From contig OX388306.1 of the NCBI GenBank assembly GCA_947579605.1, positions 4,030,001-4,094,000 of the forward strand: a stretch of DNA of 64,000 nucleotides. Reading direction: 5' to 3'. This DNA is from Athripsodes cinereus (taxonomy: Eukaryota; Arthropoda; Insecta; Trichoptera; Leptoceridae). Made by a program: the position numbers and the translations under genes. Of this stretch, positions 10,707-20,565 are shown piece after piece (within the stretch, counting starts at the first letter, position 1; each line of letters begins with the position of its first letter). Under the pieces are notes generated by a model. That model saw only the letters and a program-made list of their open reading frames with translations, had not been told where the DNA came from and did not search any database.

Positions 10707-11856
10707 GGATTTATAAATGAAAAGCTTATTAAATGTATAAATAAATAAATCGTTTCGAAAAGAAATTGAAATGTCAAATTTCAAAGTTGTATTCCTTGAC
10801 ATAGTACACTTTCCCATCGACATAACATAGAGATATGTATTAGGTATGTACTAACCTAATCCTGTTTACAAAGATACTGATAGTTCTTTGTGTATTCCTT
10901 TGTCCGTTTCACAGTAAAACATGTATAAGATGCTACACACACGCATATGTACATATGGTCCATTTCCTTATTCGTTCTAGACTTTCCCTATCATTTATAT
11001 TACATATTATACTGAATCATAGACTTACTGACGTAGACTTGAGTAGTAATACTCAATAGGTCCCAAAACTAAAATCAACACAATAGATATTTGCTGTTCC
11101 GTTCCGTGACATGAGTAGTGTCAAAAGTTCTAAACTCTCCCCACGGCGCGTTATATTCGTCAGGTTATTGGAATTTGAAATAAATTTGCCGTCCCTGATA
11201 ATGTAATTTTAATTTTTGTTCTTGAGAAAATAAATAAATAAAATTTGCCAATTGGGTGATGTTCATCAATTTATTTTTAGTCTCATATTTCTAAGTATGA
11301 TTATTTCTTTGACATTTAAACTTCTTAACAACACCCCTCCACCTGGCGGTTAATTTGCGACAGGTTTCAGAAATTTTAAATATTTGACAGAATTCTTCGG
11401 AATAAATTATCAAGTAATATTTTCAGGATTCCAGGGATTAACGTTTGAGACGCCCTTCATTTCTGCTGCTCTGAGCATCGGACCATGTTATAATCATACC
11501 CCTAATCTTAACAATAGACTTTTCCACAATCTCAGATCAACACTTATTTAGAATTGATATGAAAAAATTTTGGACCCAAGATTCGACTGGGTTCAATGCA
11601 TGCATATGAATGAATTTCAAGTCTTTGATATTATAAAACGTCTATGTACTAAATCCATTTGTTTTTCAACACGCTGCTATCATTGTGCTTGTCACAATAT
11701 AAAAGTGCGTATATGTGAAAGTGTTTAGTATTAGTTCAAATGATAATAAAAAAAATATGTACGTCTTTTATTTTTACTTACATCACGCGAAGAAATCTTT
11801 TCCTAACTGCGTGTATTTGTGTTCTTTGTTTACTTTATCGTGAAAATATATTCAGT
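10707..11856. other. Mostly unassigned; possible LINE 3' tail near 11245
   Basis: AT-rich. At 11165-11245 there is a short block ending GAGAAAATAAATAAATAAAA that looks like a worn LINE 3' end. No coding signal supported. Confidence 0.35.
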
Positions 11857-11937
11857 CGTACCATCATCGCATATTCCACAAGTGGAATAGCCAGCGGACT
11901 AACAGCATATAATAATAAATATGCAATTTTTAATACT
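11857..11937 (-). repeat. SINE-2 fragment, minus
   Basis: ACCATCATCGCATATTCCAC AAGTGGAATAGCCAGC matches the 3' end of SINE-2 in reverse. Confidence 0.6.
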
Positions 11938-12236
11938 TAATAAGTTTTTTAACTGATTTTTAGAATTAAGATACGGCTTTTCATCGATATATTTACTGCT
12001 GTGTGGAGAAAAGTACCGTCTTATAAAATTTTGTCGTCTTCAATCAAATTTTGTTCCGTGAATTGTTTTGTGTTTTGTGAGGGATAATATACGTTGTGTG
12101 GGATTTGTGATATGTATGGTTGAGGAATATGTTGTTTTTTTTTCTTATTTTAGGTATATGGAAAAATGGTTTGTTTGTGTATTATTTCATGTATCGACAG
12201 TTTACATACAGTGCAGTATTTGCTTGTTATGAATGT

Positions 12237-12364
12237 ACTTACTTACTTATGGAGCCCTTGCTGCATAAGGTCGGGCACGTTGACGGAGCCTATATGCGGC
12301 AGTGGGTGCCCCCCGTGGGTCTTGAACCGATTCTGACCAGCTCTTCCTGTCAGCGGCAATGCTT
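12237..12364 (-). mobile_element. 128-bp 5'-truncated LINE insertion with TSD
   Basis: TTATGAATGT occurs at 12227-12236 and again at 12365-12374, a perfect 10-bp duplication. Read on the minus strand the insert encodes ADRKSWSESVQDPRGAPTAA, YRLRQRARP, YAARAP and a stop, then a (TAAG)n tail. The short C-terminal pattern and simple-repeat tail fit a 5'-truncated RTE/R4-type LINE. It is also noticeably richer in GC than its surroundings. It sits in the 3' UTR of another LINE. Confidence 0.7.
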
Positions 12365-12374
12365 TTATGAATGT

Positions 12375-12567
12375 GATTGTGTATATTATGTAGGAGATGA
12401 ATGCTATTTGTAATTGTGTATATGTTTGTATATGATTGATATGTTTGTGAGATGTTTGCCCTATTACAGGATCTACCTACTTAGTTGGGCAGCATCATTA
12501 AATTATGTATGTAAATTGTAATTTATTGAGAAAAGAATAAATAAATAAATAAAATAAAATAAAATAA
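12375..12567 (+). repeat. LINE 3' UTR with (AAAT)n tail
   Basis: T/G-rich segment ending GAGAAAAGAATAAATAAATAAATAAAATAAAAT. This is the ending seen on several LINEs in the window. It probably continues upstream of 12227, interrupted by the 128-bp insertion. Confidence 0.5.
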
Positions 12568-12577
12568 CTTATATTGG

Positions 12578-12712
12578 ACGGCAAGATAGAGGGAAGAAGG
12601 GGTGTTGGCAGAAAGTAGATGTCCTGGCTGCGCAACATTAGAGAATGGACCGAAATGAAGACGGTGGATGACCTGTTCAGAGCAGCATAGGACCGTGGGT
12701 TTTCGAAGAATA
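12578..12712 (+). pseudogene. RTE-type RT C-terminus (NIREWT family)
   Basis: Plus frame reads DGKIEGRRGVGRK, a stop, then MSWLRNIREWTEMKTVDDLF RAA. The same NIREWTGM.SVEELFRAA segment occurs at 29415-29490. GRR.GRGR..SWL..I..W is the typical end of an RTE-group reverse transcriptase. In-frame stops make it a relic. Confidence 0.65.
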
Positions 12713-12794
12713 ATTAATGTATATTATATTTCTGTATTCATAGTAAATTGTTTGTGAAAAATTAATCAATTAGACTGAATTCTATATTACTACT

Positions 12795-13085
12795 CTGGGG
12801 CTCAGGTGTGCTGCCGACTTCCAGGCTTTTAAGAGGGACCTCAAGACCTACTTTTTCAAACTTTTTTATGAACTGTGACTGTTGTGTATATTGTATTATT
12901 TTATTTTTATTTCTGACGCGGATATATATTATTATGTATCTGAGATTATGTTTTTGTATTTAAATTTGAATTCTTGACACAGACAACTTTGTTGAAGATA
13001 GAACATTATCATGTACAGCGTCCTCGAGGTGCTATGGCACAAAGATGGCGCTTTAAATACTCTCCGTTATTATTATTACTACTTA
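12795..13085 (+). pseudogene. CR1/L2-like LINE 3' end
   Basis: From 12801 the plus frame reads LRCAADFQAFKRDLKTYFFK LFYEL and then TGA at 12876-12878. That matches the LFKSRLKTHLF ending of the LINE at 9707. About 200 bp of 3' UTR follow and end in TTATTATTATTACTACTTA, the (TTA)n-type tail of this group. Confidence 0.7.
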
Positions 13086-13980
13086 TTGATTTAGCGGTAG
13101 CCTTGTGGTAGTTTCTAACCATAATTACGAATTTTTGGAGTAAAAAATGTTACAAATACCACTTAAAAATAAACAAAGGTTTGAATGAATAATTATTACA
13201 TATATTTATATTTCCAGGCAGACTAAAAATAATATTATATTTTCAAAGGTTCGACCCTTCGTAGAAAAAGCAAGAAAGAAATGTTATTAGTTTGTATTTA
13301 TTTCAAAAGATATATAACAGGTGTGGATAAAATCTCAGCTGTGATAACTGTGATCCTTATATAAATGATTCATTCTTCGAAATCTTTATTTACAGAAAAC
13401 CCACTGAGTTGTTTGCTAAGATACGCAGTCTTTTGCTTCTTAAATTCATTGAAAATAACACAGATCACAATAAATAAATGATAATATTATTATTTCAGAA
13501 AGATACACAAGACAGTCTTAGAATCTTCGCGACTGGAATGTTAAGATTTGAAAGGGATACATTGTATATTATTAATTCTCTATGGCAAACTAAAAACAAT
13601 ATAAAATTTTATGAAACTAGCTGGATGTTATCCTAAAAATATTCCATTTATTTTTTCATTCACGAGGTATCCGTCTAGAAGAGAGCGATAGTCCTATCTG
13701 GACCATTATTGAGTATAATAAATGATGTGTTTAACTAAAGGCAACACTTCTACAAAATTTCCTATAATTCAGGCAAGTCTTGTTCATAGCATATCATTTC
13801 TATGACAATAACTTTAGTGCGTGAAGAATGTTTTATTTTTATTAAATAACGAAAAAAGAAGATCCAACTGAAGATGAAAGATGTTGATAAAATTATAATA
13901 CCCTGAAACTATTATAATTATTTTTACAGATAATATATCTCTAGCAGAAATAAAAAAAAACAAAATGCGATTTATTTTCG
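13086..13980. other. AT-rich stretch, nothing recognised
   Basis: No long frames, clear repeats or splice structures that I could support. Confidence 0.4.
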
Positions 13981-13991
13981 AATGAGACTTT

Positions 13992-14064
13992 TTTCGTCTT
14001 GTTAGGACATTGTCAATCATGGATTTGTCACTCCAATGATTGACAATGTCCTAACAAGACGAAA
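13992..14064. repeat. Perfect 28-bp-arm hairpin
   Basis: TTTCGTCTTGTTAGGACATT... at 13992-14019 is exactly complementary to 14037-14064 with a 17-base loop. A few matching bases outside (CGAATGA / TCATTCG) suggest that the palindrome was once longer. Confidence 0.85.
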
Positions 14065-14158
14065 GACGTATGTATCATTCGGGAAGAAATCATATCTTAA
14101 GAGATTGATAATGACCTTATAAGTCAAAAGACCTCTCTCTGCGAATTAACAAACAATA

Positions 14159-14317
14159 GTAGAAAGGAACATTTGTTTCAAATTGCATTATTATGAAATT
14201 CTACTACGTGTGCACCGACACAATTAATAAATCATATAGTAGAAAAAAACGTTTATTTTTTTAATTTCGTCATGGAATTCTTCTACCTATACATAGACAC
14301 AGATAATGAATCAAATA
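14159..14317 (+). repeat. Two tandem copies of a 79-80-bp module
   Basis: Unit 1 (14159-14238) contains AGTAGAAAGGAACATTTGTT, TCTACTACGTGTGCACCGAC and ACAATTAATAAATCA. Unit 2 (14239-14317) is a diverged copy: AGTAGAAAAAAACG, TTCTACCTATACATAGACAC, ATAATGAATCA. Unit 1 is closely matched at 55891-55970. No coding signal. Confidence 0.65.
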
Positions 14318-16029
14318 CACTTAAAGACAACGTCACAGTAAGCAATATGCTTATGCTGTGAAGAAATAGTTAGTAGGCAGCGGGTAGATTTCAGTAGACA
14401 GCTATTTTATACATGAATTATATCATTGAAGTATAAAAATCATGATATAAAATGTACTTTTAGAAATTCTGAGAAAAAAATGTAAATTCGGGAAACCAAT
14501 ATACATACAAGCGAATCTAAGAGTGTTAATGTTATATTTTATTTATGAATCACGTCCAGAATACTACTGGAAATATTCCAGGGTTTTCTCAGTTGACTTA
14601 TAAGTTACAACGACAATGGTTGGCTACTGTGGACGGACAATGGCATGGTAACAACTAGGCACATAGATTTATAACAATGTAACTAGAATGTATTGTTAAA
14701 TATTATTCTTCAGTTGATGTTTTATGTAAGAATCTTCCTTGCATTGTATCCATTTTTGTCTATGTATTGTAAAGAAACACCAAGTTCTGTGCTTCTACAA
14801 TTTATAGAGTCATATAAATCAAAAATATATATAGAAAGAGTTTCAAAGAAATTGAATGTGTTGAATAAGAACATTATGGTCGAAATTGAATGTGAACATA
14901 ATGGTCGGTAGGTACATATTTCAAATACTTTTGTAAAAAACATAGTACCTAGCTTCAAGGCTGTTCCCATGGGTGGGATGAACTACAAGTTACGAACATT
15001 AGAATCTTCCTTTTCATGCCTATAAAAATTAAGACGTTCAGCTTGGGTGTGATACCTCATCTCTGATTGATACTAGGTACATGTCTTATGATGTGAAATC
15101 TTCTTTAAAACTGATTTATTTTAACATAAAATTCTTTTTTGATATTTCTAACTCCCTGAAAAAAGAACAATATATTTCGAAAGAGATTACTGTCAGTATT
15201 TTTTTCACTCGTCAATGGCAAGGGTTTGCTGAAATCCATTGCGATTTATAATAATACAATCAAGGAACAGAAGTACATTGTTGGATTCTCCTTTCAAAAA
15301 CATTCAAGATACATATATTTGAACTTGTCTTATCGTTTTGAGATTTACCAGTAAAAATATTTGTATATTTCTTAATAACTGCCCCGTAACTGTTTCATCC
15401 ATGTACCATTGTAAGTGTTGATGGTGCCATTTAAACGTTTCAATAACATAGTAATGTAAAGTAAATACCTTTGTACTTACATTCTATTATACGAATAAAA
15501 ATATAATTATTATCACATTGATACTCTTTCTGAGGGAAAACTAACTGACGCCTCTGTTTTTATTTGACAATTTGTTTTATTGTGTGGATAACTTAAATTT
15601 ATATCATAGACAATTTAGATCTTTTCCCAAATTGAGCGTGATAAATTGCGCCGAATCCAACAATTGCAGAAGCTAGTAGACCTTCTACTTTCATTTTTTA
15701 TTTGTCGAAACCAATTGGATATTTCGATTGGAGAAGCATTTTTACACAACGTAACATTGTACAAATCTAATCGAAGAAGTGATAAATACGTTTTGACACT
15801 TACGAATTGGTTCTAGGCTAGCTCAATTAATCACTTTCGGAGCAAACCTTTGAGAAAAATTTTCATGTAAACAATTTTTTGGGGTCTTTTACTTCTCTAA
15901 AGATTGCTTCTAAAGTTGATCAAGATCTCCCATCTAAATGGTGCCAGAACAATGATTAAGTTCAATATTTTTAGGCCATCTGCACTTTGTGCCCAAATCA
16001 AGTTAAATAAACAAAACATTAATATTCAT
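14318..16029. other. Mostly unassigned; weak SINE-2 trace near 14970-15068
   Basis: GTTCCCATGGGTGGGATGAA and AAGACGTTCAGCTTGGGTGT GATACCTCATC faintly match the SINE-2 middle in minus orientation. The rest is AT-rich without support for genes. Confidence 0.35.
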
Positions 16030-16345
16030 ACTAGCTGACCCGGCAAACGTTGTTTTGCCATATACATTATTCCATATTACTAATATCGCTATTAAAAATA
16101 GGGGTTGATAGTAGAAGGGTGAAAATTAAGGACTGTATGTATTTTTTAATGCGTCACCATAAAAAAATAAAAATAAAAAAATTTGTCCACAAAATACAAT
16201 AATAAAATCGGGGTGGACCACCCTTAACTTTTAGGGGTAGGTACCTATGAAAAGTAAATGTTAGCCAATTCTCAGACCTACCAGATAAGCACACAAAATT
16301 TCATGAAAATCGGTCCAGCCGTTTTGGAGGAGTATTATAACAAAC
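16030..16345 (+). repeat. Dispersed repeat (GACCCGGCAAACG), left part, split by RTE
   Basis: Starts ACTAGCTGACCCGGCAAACG and includes GGGGTTGATAGTAGAAGGGT GAAAATTA and ATGAAAATCGGTCCAGCCGT TTTGGAGGAGTA. It is the reverse complement of 34910-35208. The repeat resumes at 19646 with AACAAACACCGTGAC after the RTE insertion. Confidence 0.85.
16334..16345. repeat. Left TSD of the full-length RTE element
   Basis: ATTATAACAAAC, repeated exactly at 19646-19657. The uninterrupted relative at 34.9 kb has one version of this site. Confidence 0.9.
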
Positions 16346-16499
16346 CTTTGGCCTTTGTTGTTCAAATGTTCATGTTATTTCAATGACATTGCACATTCAA
16401 ATATTGGCCTAGATTAAAAGTAATCTCTCAATTTTTACGTTATGGTTTCAAGGCAGTTCAGTCTTGAGCCTCCACTGAGAATTACAACAATCAGGTAGG

Positions 16500-16637
16500 A
16501 TGGAGCCGTCCTTTCCCCGGGCCTCGGTATCGTTGGGCTTGTCTCCCAACATACTTAAAGTGACCGACTGCAAACAGAAACAGGATAAAGCCTCGGACAC
16601 TTGGACCTCTACAGGGGAGGGGTCCATTTACATGTAG
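16500..16637 (+). CDS. Short upstream ORF of the RTE element (45 aa)
   Basis: ATG at 16500 opens 45 codons starting MEPSFPRASVSLGLS and ending ATG TAG. The endonuclease frame overlaps it, being open from 16564. RTE-1 of nematodes also has a very short ORF before the main one, which is the reason to list this. Expression is not shown by sequence alone. Confidence 0.4.
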   Translation: MEPSFPRASVSLGLSPNILKVTDCKQKQDKASDTWTSTGEGSIYM

Positions 16638-16656
16638 CCCCCCTGACCATAAGAAT

Positions 16657-18147
16657 TTGGACCGAATAAGGAAATTGAAAATCGGAACATACAATGCGAG
16701 GACGCTGAGGCATGACAAGGAGTTGGTTGCCGCCAAGATAGCGAGTGACTATGGGTTAGACCTGCTAGGTGTGTCTGAGGCACGTCTTTTGGATTGTGGT
16801 AGGAGTGAGGCGGGGAACTATTCCATGATTCACTCTGGCCACAAGACAAAACACAAGCATGGTGTCGCCTTGCTAATGAGCAAACGGGCCGCCGGCTCGC
16901 TTCTTGATTGGGAACCCATCTCCGACAGGCTACTACGCGCCTCGTTTAGGGCAACGGGTGACCCGTTGACGGTACTTTTGTGTTATGCCCCCACAGAGGA
17001 TGCGGAGGGGACGGTCAAGGACAGTTTTTATGACTGTCTGGCAGCCGTCACATCCAAAATTCCTAAAAGGCATAGGATCGTTGTGATGGGCGATTTCAAT
17101 GCCAAAGTAGGCAACGACCCACTAAACGGTCCTGGCGTAATGGGGGGGCATGGCATGGGGGTGCTAAATGACAACGGCTCCCGTCTTATAGAATACGCAA
17201 CACTCCAAGGACTCCTTATTGGAGGAACACTGTTTCCTCACAAGGATATCCACAAATACACGTGGACCTCACCTGATGGACGTACCAGAAACCAAATTGA
17301 CCATCTTTTGGTTAAGGCCCGAGACCGCTCTGATCTACAGAATGTCAGGACATTTCGTGGAGCGGACCTGAAAACGGATCATGAGCTCCTTGTCGGAGCC
17401 ATGAAGCTAAGGTTCAATAAATTTGCAAGACCAGCTGCACCGCGAGTGTTTGACGTCTGTGGGTTGGGGAATATTCGGTCTCGCATGAAGTATGAGGCTG
17501 AGCTGCACCAAGGATTTGAACTCTCTCGGTATCTTTCCGATACTGACTCAGTAGAGTCGGCCTGGGAGGAGTTCTGGAGAGTAGTGAAGGCTGCAGCGGT
17601 TGCGTCCATTGGGTTCAAAGAGAGGAACAAACCACCATGGATGTCTATGGAGTCCTGGGGATATATTCAAGATCGCCAAAAAGTCAAGATACTCAGAGAT
17701 GCTGAAAAGTCCCCTACGAAACTGGAGGCCCTAAGAAATTCGTACAGAGAGCTAGACCGCCTGGTAAAGCACTGTGTGCGCAAAGACAGACGACGTGATG
17801 TCGAAGCCAAAATACAGCTTGCACAAACTGCCGCGGCCAGGAATGACTCGAAGACTCTCTTTGAAATTACCCGCATGTTGGGAGGAAGAGGTCAGAATAA
17901 GACTGCTGACTCAATTAATGATAGCAGTGGAAACCTGATCTCTGCCCCTGACTTAGTAAGAGGAAGATGGAGAGAACACTTTGAGTTCATTCTAAACCGA
18001 CCGGACCCCTCCTCACCTTTTGATGTTGGCAATGAGGATAGCGACCTAGATATCCCACAGGTATCTGGGATAGCCGAAACCCCCCCAACACATGAGGAGA
18101 TTGAGGCAGCTGTAAAAAGGCTAAAAAAACAACAAGGCCCCAGGTGA
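16657..18147 (+). CDS. RTE endonuclease and N-terminal RT region
   Basis: APE-like (exonuclease-endonuclease-phosphatase) domain, nicking target DNA for target-primed reverse transcription. Counting from codon 16657, GTYNARTL is at 10-17, VSEARL with the metal-binding Glu at 41, MGDFNAKVGND at 144-154, YTWTSPDGRTRNQIDHLLV at 201-219 with DH at 215-216, and LKTDHELLV at 238-246 with the terminal DH. All expected active-site residues are present. The region after residue 260 is the basic linker to RT. The frame is open from 16564 but there is no ATG before residue 57; 16657 is a TTG, so the true start is unclear. It ends prematurely at 18147 because of an extra A in the A7 run. Confidence 0.92.
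   Translation: MDRIRKLKIGTYNARTLRHDKELVAAKIASDYGLDLLGVSEARLLDCGRSEAGNYSMIHSGHKTKHKHGVALLMSKRAAGSLLDWEPISDRLLRASFRATGDPLTVLLCYAPTEDAEGTVKDSFYDCLAAVTSKIPKRHRIVVMGDFNAKVGNDPLNGPGVMGGHGMGVLNDNGSRLIEYATLQGLLIGGTLFPHKDIHKYTWTSPDGRTRNQIDHLLVKARDRSDLQNVRTFRGADLKTDHELLVGAMKLRFNKFARPAAPRVFDVCGLGNIRSRMKYEAELHQGFELSRYLSDTDSVESAWEEFWRVVKAAAVASIGFKERNKPPWMSMESWGYIQDRQKVKILRDAEKSPTKLEALRNSYRELDRLVKHCVRKDRRRDVEAKIQLAQTAAARNDSKTLFEITRMLGGRGQNKTADSINDSSGNLISAPDLVRGRWREHFEFILNRPDPSSPFDVGNEDSDLDIPQVSGIAETPPTHEEIEAAVKRLKKQQGPR
18123..18129 (+). other. Single-base frameshift in an A7 run
   Basis: The endonuclease frame reads RLKKQQGPR and stops. The neighbouring frame reads NNKAPGEDGI, the conserved start of the RT domain. 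Six instead of seven A would keep one frame. The shift needed is +1 (or -2), so the A AAA AAC look-alike here does not serve as an ordinary -1 slippery site. Confidence 0.85.
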
Positions 18148-18181
18148 AGATGGAATCCACGCAGAGTTCCTTAAGTATGGC

Positions 18182-19621
18182 ATGAATGCGCTTATCCACC
18201 CACTGTACCATCTCTTTAACAAGGTGTGGAATGAGGAGCTCTGCCCGAAAGATTGGAGAAATGGATCCATCGTGACACTTTTCAAGAAGGGAAACCCACT
18301 GGAATGCGGAAATTACCGTGGCATCACACTACTTAGTGTGCCCGGTAAAGTTCTCTCACAAATCATATTGAGTCGCATTCAAAAACCAGTGCTGGCATCT
18401 CTGAGAAAGCAACAATGCGGGTTTGTACCTGGCAAGTCCTGTTCGGACGCAATTTTTTGTGCCAGATGTGTACTCCAACAGTCGCAAGAGTTCAACTCAC
18501 CGCTTGCATGTTGCTTCATTGACTACGAAAAAGCTTTTGACAGCCCCCACAGACCAACCATATGGAAAATACTGGCCGCGTATGGCATCCCGCCCAAGGT
18601 GGTAACCATGATCAAAGCCCTGCATATGGACTCTGAATGTTCTGTCAGAACATCAAGTGGTCCAACTGACACCTTCAGGATCACCACTGGAGTCCGGCAG
18701 GGCTGTATATTGGCACCTTTTATCTTTGCCATAATTATGGACTACCTGCTCAGAAAATCTATTCTGGGCCCTGGCGGTGTGCCTTTATCACAGCGTGAAA
18801 ACAGTGAGACGTCTGTGGGAGTGCTGCACGATCTTGAATATGCGGATGATCTAGCCCTTTTTGATACATCTGTGGACGGATTACAGTGCAACGCTAATGC
18901 TCTTTATGAAAATTCCTTGCGCCTTGGCCTTCGTATCAACGCTGGTAAAACGGAGTACATATGTAATAGTACATGCACGAGTACTCACACCCCACTAATG
19001 GTTGGCAATTCCCAAATATCTCAGGTTAGTAAATTCAGGTACCTGGGAGCAACCATAACGCCAGAGGGTGATCTCCGGTCGGAATTACCAATCCGCATAG
19101 GAGCAGCTAGCGGGGCTTTCAACAACATGAACAAAGTTTGGAAGGCGTCTGGACTCAGCATCAGGACAAAATGTCGCTTGTTCAATGCGTGCATCATCCC
19201 AATCCTTCTATATGGCTGCGAGTCTTGGCACTTAACCAAGGCTCAAGAGCGGAAGATACTAAGCTTTGAAAACAAGTGTCTTAGAAGGATTTTGGATGTC
19301 AGATGGTATGAACATGTTACAAATGATGCTGTGCGCCGGCGCACCCAGCAGAGACCTGTAATCTTCGTAATACAAGAGAGACGATGGTCCTGGCTGGGAC
19401 ATGTTTTGAGAATGCCCAATGATAGTTGGCCAAAAAGAGCACTGTTTTTCCGTCCGCAGGGGTTCCGTCGGCCCGGGCGTCCCTCTTTCACAATACACCG
19501 TTCCTATGACAACGATATCAGAGCGCAAGGAATGTCGTGGGAAGAGGTGACGCAATTGGCACAGAGACGCTCTGAATGGAGGAGGCTGGTTTCTGCCCTG
19601 TGCTCCCGAGAGGAGCGTTGA
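18182..19621 (+). CDS. RTE reverse transcriptase
   Basis: Homology starts before the first ATG, at about 18128 (NNKAPGEDGI). Counting from 18182: NYRGITLLSVPGKVLSQII at 44-62 (fingers), CGFVPGKSCSDAIF at 79-92, FIDYEKAFDS at 112-121 with the motif A Asp, GVRQGCILAPFIFAIIMDYL at 170-189 (motif B), LEYADDLALF at 218-227 with the catalytic pair, LGLRINAGKTEYICN (motif D) and SKFRYLGATITPEGDL (motif E). The C-terminus has ILLYGCESWHLTKAQE and ends shortly after a WLGHVLRMPNDSWPKRALF segment. The core residues are intact. The ORF is cut from the endonuclease only by the one-base shift upstream. Confidence 0.93.
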   Translation: MNALIHPLYHLFNKVWNEELCPKDWRNGSIVTLFKKGNPLECGNYRGITLLSVPGKVLSQIILSRIQKPVLASLRKQQCGFVPGKSCSDAIFCARCVLQQSQEFNSPLACCFIDYEKAFDSPHRPTIWKILAAYGIPPKVVTMIKALHMDSECSVRTSSGPTDTFRITTGVRQGCILAPFIFAIIMDYLLRKSILGPGGVPLSQRENSETSVGVLHDLEYADDLALFDTSVDGLQCNANALYENSLRLGLRINAGKTEYICNSTCTSTHTPLMVGNSQISQVSKFRYLGATITPEGDLRSELPIRIGAASGAFNNMNKVWKASGLSIRTKCRLFNACIIPILLYGCESWHLTKAQERKILSFENKCLRRILDVRWYEHVTNDAVRRRTQQRPVIFVIQERRWSWLGHVLRMPNDSWPKRALFFRPQGFRRPGRPSFTIHRSYDNDIRAQGMSWEEVTQLAQRRSEWRRLVSALCSREER

Positions 19622-19645
19622 GGGCGATGAATGAAAATGAATGAA

Positions 19646-19688
19646 ATTATAACAAACACCGTGACACGAAATTTTTATATATTAGATT
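19646..19688 (+). repeat. Right TSD and remainder of the split dispersed repeat
   Basis: ATTATAACAAAC at 19646-19657 repeats the left TSD. ACCGTGACACGAAATTTTTA continues the repeat that was interrupted at 16345. Confidence 0.85.
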
Positions 19689-20349
19689 AAACCTTCCACT
19701 AATTGACCTTATCATAAGGTAATAGTTAGGTTAAGCTTATACTATAAATAAATGCTTTTTTGCAAAGTTGCTGTAAGCTTTGATTCAATTTAAAGATATC
19801 TCAATACTACATAGGTACTTGGAAAATTTTCAACAAATACATTTAGAAAACGTGGATCTGAAGACAAAGCAAAACTGAATGAATTTATTTCACCCATCAA
19901 AATGTTTCTTTAACAAGACAAAGAACAAATTTGAACAATACAGCGCTTCGGCTAAATATAATTTACCAACTTGCCTATCAGCCGAAATACTAAAAAGCAC
20001 ACAAAAATTACCAAAAAAGCACTTATATGAACTTGAAATTGTCTACTCAAAATTTAATTATTTAATTATGAAGTCAAAAGCAGTTCCTTAAAAAGTATAT
20101 AGTTTAATAGTTTAACAACTTTATTTTTTTTCTCTTTGTTCTAACTGTGTCAGGTTACTATTGTGCATAAGCTTTTCTCCAAGAATCCTATCGATTGTTG
20201 CATTTAGAACATCTGGCCGTTTTTCCTTCAAAAACATGTATGACTCCTTTTATTGTCATCTTTTTAGAGGGGCCACCAGTTTTCTGTTCTCTCGTCAAAA
20301 TGTCAGTTGTAATCTTTCTTCAGAAGAACGAATATATTCCTTTTTCATT
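19689..20349. other. AT-rich stretch, nothing recognised
   Basis: Short frames only, none with a recognisable family pattern. Confidence 0.4.
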
Positions 20350-20565
20350 CATACCATTACAATATCTCCCACAAATTGAGAAGTGGCGGGCCAACTGTAT
20401 GCAATAAAAATGTAAGTCATCCTCTGTGCGCCTATAAAAGTAAATACATTCAAGATTAAAGTGTTCAATTTCTTCAAACGTCTAGTTTTACAAATAACTA
20501 CCCGTCTGATACAGGACACTGGAAATATTACAGAGAAGAGTGGGATATTAATTCTTCAGCAAAGA
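20350..20565 (-). repeat. Old SINE-2 copy, minus
   Basis: ATACCATTACAATATCTCCC, GCGGGCCAACTGTATGCAAT, GTCATCCTCTGTGCGCC and TACAGGACACTGGAAATATT ACAGAGAAGAGTGGGA follow the family order with many substitutions. Confidence 0.55.

Larger units (their letters stand above)
16346..19645 (+). mobile_element. Near-complete RTE-clade LINE, 3.3 kb
   Basis: Bounded by a perfect 12-bp duplication. It has a roughly 310-bp 5' region, an APE-type endonuclease, a reverse transcriptase and a short 3' end of GATGAATGAAAATGAATGA type. There is no ORF1 of CR1/Jockey type and no LTR. The base composition is clearly richer in GC than its surroundings, which fits a recent arrival. The only evident coding lesion is one extra base in an A run at 18123-18129, so the family was active recently. 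The 3' fragments at 47.7, 51.9 and 56.8 kb belong to the same family. Confidence 0.93.

Noticed and set aside
18122..18130. Programmed -1 frameshift site (A AAA AAC)
   Set aside because: The RT frame is +1 relative to the endonuclease frame, so a -1 slip would not reach it. An extra base in the A run is simpler.
19243..19555. Antisense ORFs of 80-98 codons across the RTE reverse transcriptase
   Set aside because: They are shadows of the RT frame in a GC-richer region.
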